This document shows positions 5,160 to 11,524 of a DNA stretch of 11,524 bases, in pieces (position 1 is the first letter of the stretch; each line of letters opens with the position of its first letter). Under the pieces are notes generated by a model. That model saw only the letters and a program-made list of their open reading frames with translations. It did not search any database and was not told the origin of the DNA. Source of the DNA: Nitrosomonas sp. (GTDB lineage Bacteria > Pseudomonadota > Gammaproteobacteria > Burkholderiales > Nitrosomonadaceae); contig SXJH01000100.1 in NCBI GenBank assembly GCA_005779435.1, positions 1 through 11,524 on the forward strand, in the 5' to 3' direction. Made by a program: the position numbers and the translations under genes.

Positions 5160-7910
5160 ATGTCAGAATCATCACAATTTCCGCAAATCCCCTCCGATGA
5201 GGTTTTTAAGCGCCTAAATGCCGGTACTCAGGTTATTACGCCTAACCGAAGGCTTGCATTAGCGCTTAAAGAAAAATTCAATCAAGAACAAATCGTCCGC
5301 AAAGCGGCGGCTTGGTGTCCCGTCGATGTGCTGTCGTTTGCCGCTGTAATCGAGCGTTGCTATACCGATGCGCTGTATTCCGGGCAATCGTACCGATTGC
5401 CTTTGCTGCTATCGTCAGCGCAAGAGCAGGTGTTGTGGGAATCGATTATCCGGGACTCCGCCGTCGGCGAAACGTTACTGCGAATCCCGCAGACCGCGCA
5501 ATGGGTACGGGAAGCCTGGCAGCTCGCCCATGCGTGGCGTTTCATTGGCAAACTAAGCCATGCCGGTCTTAACGAAGATCAGCGCGTGTTTCTGGACTGG
5601 GCGCAATCTTATCGAAAAATCACTGCACGCAACCATCAAATAGATCAGGCACGGCTGTGCGATTTAATAACGAACCGGTACGATGCGCTCGATATCGGCA
5701 AGCCCGCCGCAGTGATTTGTTATGGTTTCGATGTTTTTACGCCGCAACAAATCGTTTTCCTGCGGAAGCTGGCAGATAGCGGCTGTTCGGTGATGACGAC
5801 CGATCCTGCGTCGCGGTGCCGGTCAGAAAAAAATACAGTACAGCGTTTCGAGTGCGTCAGCAGCCAGGATGAAATTTATCAGGCGGCAGCGTGGGCGCGC
5901 GACCGGCTGGAAGCGAATTCTATGGCTCGCATCGGAATTGTGGTTCCGGAACTGGCCAATTGCCGCAGTGCAATAATTCGTATTTTCAATGCCGCGATGC
6001 ACCCGGATGTTCGCGCCGCATTGCCCGGCGCCAAGCGCCCGGTGGCGCCGTTTAACGTGTCGCTGGGTTTGCCGTTGACCGAGTACCCGTTGATAGACGC
6101 CGCATTGACAACGCTGGAGCTGGTCGATCGGCAACTTGATTATTCCAAGGTCAGTCATTGGTTGCGCTCTCCGTTTCTGGTTGCAGGGGAATCCGAAATG
6201 GGGCTGCGCGCACTGCTCGATGCGCGCTGCCGCCAATACGCCGAACCAACGATTACTTTGGAACGGCTTGTTGCTTTGATGCGCCGATCCGGCGGACAAG
6301 CCGATTGTCCGCGACTGTGGCAAAGCTTGACGGCGCTATTGGAGTTTCGGCGCAAGGCATTGCCGGAAATGGCGAATCACACGATTTACGCCAGAATTTT
6401 GCCGGAAATATTGCGCATCGTCGGCTTTCCTGGGGAGCGCGCTTTGGATTCGGTTGAATATCAAACCGTCGAAAAGTGGCATTCGCTCATCGCGCAACTG
6501 GCAACGCTCGATCATGTCAATGCGCAAATCGGTTATCGCGAGGTTGTCGGCAGACTCAAGCGCATGGCGCATGACACTTTGTTTCAGCCCGAAACGCCGA
6601 ATGTTCCGATACAAATCCTGGGTGTGCTGGAAGCGGCGGGAATGGAATTCGATCGCCTATGGGTGATGGATTTATCCGACGAGAACTGGCCGATGCGCGC
6701 TCGTCCCAATCCGTTTTTGCCGTTTGCATTGCAGCGCGATGCCCGGTCGCCGCTGGGATCGACGCAGGAAGCGCTGACTTATTGTCGCAAGTTGACCGAA
6801 GGCTGGCTGGCGAGCGCGCGAGAAACTATTTTCAGCTCGCCGCAATTCAGCGATGATCGCGATGGACATGCGCTAGCGCCCAGTCCTTTGATCGAAACGA
6901 TTCCGCAAGCCATGCCGGTTTTTCGGAAACCGGCTTTGCATCGCGACAAGATTGTCGAGTCTGCCGGATGGGAGTCTGTCGAGGACAATCAGGCGCTGCC
7001 GCTGAATGGCGCGGCAATTAAAGGCGGTACCGCTGTACTCAAGGATTATGCGGCTTGTTCGTTTCGTGCTTGGGCCAGACATCGTCTGGCGATCGATCGC
7101 ATTGTCGAACCGCACGCAGGTTTGGATGCAATGGAGCGCGGTATGCTGGTGCATCAGGTGTTGGCGCAGGTTTGGTCTCGATTGAAAACAAAAACGGCGC
7201 TGGATGCGATTGAAGATACCGATCTCGAGCGCATGCTCGAAGCTGTCGCGGACGATGCGATTGCCGAAATGCGGTCCGATCGTCCTATGGCGCTATCCGG
7301 GCGCATGGCGTCGATTGAGCGACGGCGGTTGGTGAAATTGGTGAAGGCGTGGCTGGATCAGGAAAAGAAGCGCGATTTTTTTACCGTGATTGCAACCGAA
7401 GAAAAGCGTTCAATTGAAATGGGCGATTTGCATCTGAATGCACGTCTGGATCGCGTTGACGAATTGGAGAACGGGCGGCGTCTGGTAATCGATTACAAAA
7501 CAAGAAAACAATCGGTTGCGGCAATGTTCGGCGAGCGCCCGGATGAGCCGCAGCTGCCGCTGTATTTGACGATGACCGAGCTGCAGCAACAGGCTGCCGG
7601 CGTTGCATTTGCCGCAGTGAAGTCCGGCGAGTTCGAGTTTGCTGCGGTTGTTCGCGACGATAGCGTGTTGCCGGGTGTGAAGGCTTATTCGGAGCTCAAT
7701 GGCTATAAGCAATTTGCGACATGGGACGATTTGCTGGTCTTTTGGCGGCAAAACCTGATGCAATTGGCGGAAGGGTTTTGCCGCGGGGATGCGCGCGTCA
7801 ATCCGAAGAAATATCCATTGACTTGTGCGCACTGCGATTTGCAGTTGCTGTGCAGGATTTATGAGCGGCTGGGCGCGCGCGCGTTTGATTCGGATGAAGA
7901 CGATGATTGA
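5160..7910 (+). CDS. AddB-like PD-(D/E)XK nuclease, putative double-strand break repair subunit (TIGR03623-like)
   Basis: This 916-residue protein is probably the nuclease partner of the helicase encoded next, acting at broken DNA ends. The N-terminus (22-40, GTQVITPNRRLALALKEKF) sits where AddB has a Walker A loop but lacks GKT/S. The middle has the helicase-like fold, with GVLEAAGMEFDRLWVMDL (488-505) followed by NWPMRARPNPFLP. The C-terminal nuclease domain shows H665, D764 (LDRVD), D778 and K780 (VIDYKT) and Q798 (EPQLPLY). Cysteines C633 and C889-x2-C892-x5-C898 bracket the nuclease as in the Fe-S cluster of AddB-type enzymes. The tail ends in an acidic DSDEDDD. The ATG at 5160 has no clear ribosome-binding site and no alternative start precedes it in the short gap. 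The stop overlaps the helicase start by 8 bases. The family name is recalled, not searched. Confidence 0.92.
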   Translation: MSESSQFPQIPSDEVFKRLNAGTQVITPNRRLALALKEKFNQEQIVRKAAAWCPVDVLSFAAVIERCYTDALYSGQSYRLPLLLSSAQEQVLWESIIRDSAVGETLLRIPQTAQWVREAWQLAHAWRFIGKLSHAGLNEDQRVFLDWAQSYRKITARNHQIDQARLCDLITNRYDALDIGKPAAVICYGFDVFTPQQIVFLRKLADSGCSVMTTDPASRCRSEKNTVQRFECVSSQDEIYQAAAWARDRLEANSMARIGIVVPELANCRSAIIRIFNAAMHPDVRAALPGAKRPVAPFNVSLGLPLTEYPLIDAALTTLELVDRQLDYSKVSHWLRSPFLVAGESEMGLRALLDARCRQYAEPTITLERLVALMRRSGGQADCPRLWQSLTALLEFRRKALPEMANHTIYARILPEILRIVGFPGERALDSVEYQTVEKWHSLIAQLATLDHVNAQIGYREVVGRLKRMAHDTLFQPETPNVPIQILGVLEAAGMEFDRLWVMDLSDENWPMRARPNPFLPFALQRDARSPLGSTQEALTYCRKLTEGWLASARETIFSSPQFSDDRDGHALAPSPLIETIPQAMPVFRKPALHRDKIVESAGWESVEDNQALPLNGAAIKGGTAVLKDYAACSFRAWARHRLAIDRIVEPHAGLDAMERGMLVHQVLAQVWSRLKTKTALDAIEDTDLERMLEAVADDAIAEMRSDRPMALSGRMASIERRRLVKLVKAWLDQEKKRDFFTVIATEEKRSIEMGDLHLNARLDRVDELENGRRLVIDYKTRKQSVAAMFGERPDEPQLPLYLTMTELQQQAAGVAFAAVKSGEFEFAAVVRDDSVLPGVKAYSELNGYKQFATWDDLLVFWRQNLMQLAEGFCRGDARVNPKKYPLTCAHCDLQLLCRIYERLGARAFDSDEDDD

Positions 7911-10900
7911 TCCAGGCGCTATTCCCGATATCGATCAACGTCGCCGCGCACTCGATCCGGAACAGTCGTTTATCGTGCAAGCGCCTGCGGGTTCGGGTAA
8001 GACGGCACTGCTGATTCAGCGTTATCTGCGATTGCTGACTGGTGTCGATGCGCCGGAAGAAATCGTTGCAATCACGTTTACGCGCAAAGCCGCTGCGGAA
8101 ATGCGCACTCGCGTGTTGGCGGCTCTGGAAGCGGGGAAACTTGCGGACAATCCGGCTAATGCCTACGAGCAATTGAACCGCGAATTGGCGCAGGCCGTTT
8201 TGCAGCGCGATCGCCGTATGGATTGGCATATCGCGGAAAATCCGGAGCGATTGCGCATACAAACCATCGATTCGCTTTGTGCGGCATTGACGCGGCAAAT
8301 GCCGGTTTTGTCAAAATTTGGCGCACAACCTGAAATTGTCGACGATGCTTCCGATTTTTATCGGGAGGCGGCGCGTGAGACGTTGAGCTTGCTGGATTGT
8401 CCGCAGGCGATTGCACACGATGTGGAACGATTGCTGGAGCATCTGGATAACGATAACGCGCGTTTCGAAGATTTGCTGGCGGAAATGCTGGCACGGCGCG
8501 ATCATTGGCTGCGCCATATCCGTCACCGGCCTCGCGACGAATTGGAGGCGGCATTGCAGCGTTCGCGCCAACATGCATTGAACAAGGTTCTTCAATCGTT
8601 TCCTGTAATGCTGGAAAATGAATTGCTGGCTTTGTTGCATTATGCCGCAATGAATTTGGCGGTTGAAAGCGAGGTTTCGGATATTGTGAGATGCGAATCG
8701 CTGGTTTCGTTAGCGGCAGCCGATGTTGTGCATTGGCGAGGCGTTGCGGAGCTGTTGCTGACCGATAAAGGCACTTGGCGCAAACAAGCAAAAGCTGCAA
8801 TAGGATTTCCGCCGGGGAATGCCAAGGCCGAGAAAGAGCGGTCGGACGCGTGGAAGCAGCGATTGAGGTTTCTGGTCGATGCGCTCGAATCGGAAGACGA
8901 TTTTCGCCTTGCCTTGCAAGACGTACGACGATTGCCGCCATCCAATTACACTGATTCGCAATGGGAAATTCTGGGGGCGATCACGCGATTGTTGCCGTAC
9001 GCCGTGGCGCAACTCAGCGTCATTTTTCAGGCAAACGGCGTGGTGGATTTTTCGGAAGTTGCGCAACGTGCGTTGCAAGCGTTGGGTGATTCCGAAGCGC
9101 CGACTGATTTGGCATTGGCGTTGGATTATCGTATCAAGCACTTGATGATCGATGAATTTCAAGACACTTCGATCAGCCAATTCAGATTGCTGGAAAAATT
9201 GACTTCCGGCTGGGTGACGGGGGACGGTCGTACCTTGTTTATCGTTGGCGATCCGATGCAATCGATTTATCGTTTCCGGGAGGCGGAGGTCGGGCTTTTT
9301 TTGCAAGCGAGGGATCAAGGGATAGGCGATCTGACGTTGCAATCGATAACGCTGCGTGCGAATTTCCGTTCGCAACAAGGCATTGTCGATTGGGTTAATG
9401 CGGCATTCGCGCAAATGCTGCCGCAGCATGAGGATAGAACGGCGGGGGCGGTGGCTTATGCACCGTCGATTGCGATTCATCCTAAGTTAAGTGACGCAGC
9501 AGTGGCGGTTTATCCCTTTTTTGCCAAGGATTTTGTTTCGGAAGCCCGTCAAGTTGTGGCAATCGTTCAGCAAGCGCGTTGCGAACAACCCGCAGGTACG
9601 ATAGCGGTATTGGTGCGCAGCCGCAATCACTTGACCGAGATCGTCGCGCAGATAAAAGCGGCCGGATTGCGATTTCGCGCCATCGAAATCGAATGGCTGC
9701 AGCATAAGCCGGTGGTGCAGGATTTGCTGATAATGACGCGTGCTTTAATCAATCCGGCGGATCGCCTTGCTTGGATTGCTTTGTTGCGCGCTCCGGGATG
9801 CGGTCTTTTGCTCGGCGATATTGCTGCGCTGATGCAATGCAATGCGGCAACGGGTAAACAAAGAGCCGTTTGGGACATGATTTGCGACGAAAATTGCTGG
9901 CTCGGCATATCTGCGGGTGCGCAAGCGCGTCTGCACCGGATCGTCGCGGCATTAAAGCCTTGCATGGCGCATCGGCAGCGTCAGTCTTTGCGTCTGACCG
10001 TCGAAGCGGTTTGGCAGGTATTGGGAGGAGCGCATGCATCGAGTGCTAGTCATTTGGCCGATGCCATGATTTACCTGAATTATCTGGAAAGTAAAGAGCA
10101 GGCGTGGGATGTTTTCGATCTGGCGAATTTCGAGCAGGGCTTAAATGCGCTGTATGCGTCGCCCGATCTGGAGGCGGATGATTCCTTGCAAATCATGACC
10201 ATTCATAAAGCCAAGGGACTTGAGTTTGATACGGTGATCGTGCCTGGATTGGGTCGAGCGCAACGCAATCATGGTAAACAATTGCTCAAATGGATAGAGC
10301 AACCGAACGATCGAGCTGCAACGCATGCGCATACTTCGATTGCGGATTTAATGCTGGCACCCATTCAAGCAACGGGTGCGGATGTTGATTCGATCTATCG
10401 GTGGCTGGAAAAGCTGGATCGAGACAAAGAGCGATTTGAGGCGGATCGATTGCTGTATGTGGCGGCTACACGAGCAAAAAGGAAATTGCATTTGCTTGGA
10501 CATACCGGCTTATCGGATAGCGATGGGAAGAATCAACCCAAGGAACCGGCATCGGAATCGCTGCTGCGTAGGCTTTGGCCGATTGTTCGTCCTCATTATA
10601 GCGATGCTGCCGCAGCATTTACCCCAACCCAAAGTAAAGCGATCGAAAATGAAAATAATTCGATCGATGTTCGGATTTGCCGCTTGCAAACCGATTGGGT
10701 GTTGCCGGATGCACCCCATGCAGTGATGTGGCAGGGATCGGAGGAGTCGAAGCGGAACATTGAGGAAATCGAATTTTCTTGGGTCAGCGAAATGGCTCGT
10801 CATGTGGGTACCGTAGTGCATCGGTGGTTGCAAAGAATTGCCGATGACGAATTGCGCGATTGGACTGAACAGCGGATTCTGGCGATGCACGATCAATTTA

Positions 10901-11310
10901 AGCAGAATCTGTTTCTGCTCGGCGTAACCGGAGATCAAGAGGAGGTGGCTTATGCAATTCAACGCATCGTGCGCGCATTGATTTATGCCGTGAGCGATCG
11001 GCGTGGCCGATGGATTTTAGGAGTGCAATCGGAGGCGCAAAATGAACTGAGAATTACCGGAGCGATCGATGGAAACGTCACGAATTGTGTGATCGACAGG
11101 ACTTTCTGCGATGCGAATGGTATTCGCTGGATTATCGACTATAAAACGAGTAGTCATGAAGGTTCGGATAGTGAGGAATTTTTGGATCGCGAGCAAGTTC
11201 GCTATCGGTATCAGCTTAATCAATACGCAGCACTGATGCGTGAAATCGATCATCGCCCGATTAAGTTGGGATTGTATTTTCCTTTGATAGGGGGGTGGCG
11301 GGAATGGTGA
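7903..11310 (+). CDS. AddA-like UvrD-family helicase with C-terminal PD-(D/E)XK nuclease domain
   Basis: This 1135-residue SF1A helicase-nuclease probably unwinds and trims DNA ends together with the AddB-like partner. Motifs in order are: Walker A APAGSGKT (27-34), Ia TFTRKAAAEMR (58-68), II DEFQDT (417-422), III VGDPMQSIYRFR (448-459), IV LRANFRS (484-490), V TIHKAKGLEFD (766-776) and VI LLYVAATRAKR (850-860). The C-terminal nuclease has H973, D1056 (GAID), D1079 and K1081 (IIDYKT) and QLNQY (1104-1108). The end GGWREW resembles the natural C-terminus of this family, so the gene looks complete. The reading frame is open from 7825, but I chose ATG 7903: GGATGAAG lies just upstream, and the longer N-terminus is unlike the family and lies inside the partner gene. 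ATG 7894 is a second option. The overlap with the nuclease gene suggests translational coupling. Confidence 0.93.
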   Translation: MIDPGAIPDIDQRRRALDPEQSFIVQAPAGSGKTALLIQRYLRLLTGVDAPEEIVAITFTRKAAAEMRTRVLAALEAGKLADNPANAYEQLNRELAQAVLQRDRRMDWHIAENPERLRIQTIDSLCAALTRQMPVLSKFGAQPEIVDDASDFYREAARETLSLLDCPQAIAHDVERLLEHLDNDNARFEDLLAEMLARRDHWLRHIRHRPRDELEAALQRSRQHALNKVLQSFPVMLENELLALLHYAAMNLAVESEVSDIVRCESLVSLAAADVVHWRGVAELLLTDKGTWRKQAKAAIGFPPGNAKAEKERSDAWKQRLRFLVDALESEDDFRLALQDVRRLPPSNYTDSQWEILGAITRLLPYAVAQLSVIFQANGVVDFSEVAQRALQALGDSEAPTDLALALDYRIKHLMIDEFQDTSISQFRLLEKLTSGWVTGDGRTLFIVGDPMQSIYRFREAEVGLFLQARDQGIGDLTLQSITLRANFRSQQGIVDWVNAAFAQMLPQHEDRTAGAVAYAPSIAIHPKLSDAAVAVYPFFAKDFVSEARQVVAIVQQARCEQPAGTIAVLVRSRNHLTEIVAQIKAAGLRFRAIEIEWLQHKPVVQDLLIMTRALINPADRLAWIALLRAPGCGLLLGDIAALMQCNAATGKQRAVWDMICDENCWLGISAGAQARLHRIVAALKPCMAHRQRQSLRLTVEAVWQVLGGAHASSASHLADAMIYLNYLESKEQAWDVFDLANFEQGLNALYASPDLEADDSLQIMTIHKAKGLEFDTVIVPGLGRAQRNHGKQLLKWIEQPNDRAATHAHTSIADLMLAPIQATGADVDSIYRWLEKLDRDKERFEADRLLYVAATRAKRKLHLLGHTGLSDSDGKNQPKEPASESLLRRLWPIVRPHYSDAAAAFTPTQSKAIENENNSIDVRICRLQTDWVLPDAPHAVMWQGSEESKRNIEEIEFSWVSEMARHVGTVVHRWLQRIADDELRDWTEQRILAMHDQFKQNLFLLGVTGDQEEVAYAIQRIVRALIYAVSDRRGRWILGVQSEAQNELRITGAIDGNVTNCVIDRTFCDANGIRWIIDYKTSSHEGSDSEEFLDREQVRYRYQLNQYAALMREIDHRPIKLGLYFPLIGGWREW

Positions 11311-11524
11311 GGTAGGGAAATTGAAAAAGGTTCCAGAGATGCAGGAAAAAAATCAAAAAAATTAGCGCAAGGAAATTGTCCCTTTATCCATTGTGCCTAA
11401 AGGGAAAAATGAGTTTTGGAAGGGAAGATGAGGGGAAGGAAGGGATTAGAAATTATGACAAATGACTTGACTTTGCCCCCCGAGGTCGACTAGCCTGAGA
11501 GGTGTAGCTGGAAGAGGTATGAAA
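11311..11524. other. Purine-rich noncoding tail with a stem-loop and a possible gene start at the edge
   Basis: I see no gene across these 214 bases. The plus strand is strongly purine-rich between about 11400 and 11460, with runs of GGGAAG, GAGG and AAGG. After a C-run (11475-11480) the sequence reads GGAAGAGGT just before an ATG at 11519, followed by AAA at the window end. This could be the ribosome-binding site and start of the next gene, but only two codons are visible. Confidence 0.4.
11379..11405 (+). terminator. Stem-loop downstream of the helicase gene, possible mRNA 3' end
   Basis: TCCCTTTA (11379-11386) and TAAAGGGA (11398-11405) pair perfectly over 8 bp around an 11-base loop, 69 bases after the helicase stop. 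A-residues rather than T-residues follow, so it is not a classical intrinsic terminator. It may instead mark or protect the 3' end of the transcript. The symmetry is seen directly; the role is inferred. Confidence 0.35.

Noticed and set aside
7873..7883. Alternating GCGCGCGCGCG tract 20 bases before the helicase start (possible Z-DNA).
   Set aside because: It is only 11 bases and is explained by Gly-Ala-Arg-Ala codons in the nuclease gene.
7825..7902. Longer N-terminus for the helicase (MRTAICSCC...), with two cysteine pairs.
   Set aside because: This segment lies in the part of the partner gene that encodes the C892-C898 cluster cysteines, lacks a ribosome-binding site and would precede the usual family start by 26 residues. 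It is an out-of-frame reading of the Fe-S region.
8156..8941. Minus-strand open frame of 261 codons inside the helicase gene, with other antisense frames nearby.
   Set aside because: These are shadows of the helicase coding frame; the Arg/Pro/Ala/His-rich translations lack domain signatures.

Overview
The window looks like chromosomal DNA of a Gram-negative proteobacterium. The lipoprotein and Sec signals, the 7Fe ferredoxin of the Azotobacter FdI type and the AddB-like/UvrD-like nuclease-helicase pair all fit this. Moderate GC and the style of these proteins suggest a betaproteobacterium, possibly near the Nitrosomonadaceae, but that placement is an impression and not a measurement. No tRNA, rRNA, CRISPR array, transposase or phage gene is visible.

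Left part (1-4591): every gene lies on the minus strand. From right to left these are a seven-helix membrane protein starting MCFSAEASF, a secreted cyclophilin with an unusual C-terminal domain, a 51-residue lipoprotein, a long OppC/DppC-type permease, and the N-terminal half of an OppD/DppD/YejF-type ATPase cut by the window edge at its Walker B glutamate. Permease and ATPase overlap by four bases (ATGA) and form one half of a peptide or oligopeptide importer. The usual OppB-type partner permease is not upstream. Two AT-rich intergenic stretches (2029-2405 and 2562-2980) carry several perfect inverted repeats and no convincing gene.

Right part (4809-11310): a plus-strand run starts with a 7Fe ferredoxin (fdxA). 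After 27 bases comes a 916-residue AddB-like PD-(D/E)XK nuclease with a four-cysteine Fe-S pattern, then an overlapping 1135-residue AddA-like UvrD-family helicase with its own C-terminal nuclease domain. The last two probably form a two-subunit helicase-nuclease that processes double-strand DNA breaks, analogous to AddAB/RecBCD. The final 214 bases are purine-rich and noncoding, apart from a possible start codon at the very edge.

Most of the window is ordinary core-genome content, and I see no clear sign of a wholly new system. The points most worth a second look are the cyclophilin C-terminal domain, the permease with a long N-terminal extension and no OppB partner, the linkage of ferredoxin to an Fe-S nuclease, and the cluster of inverted repeats around 2240-2740.
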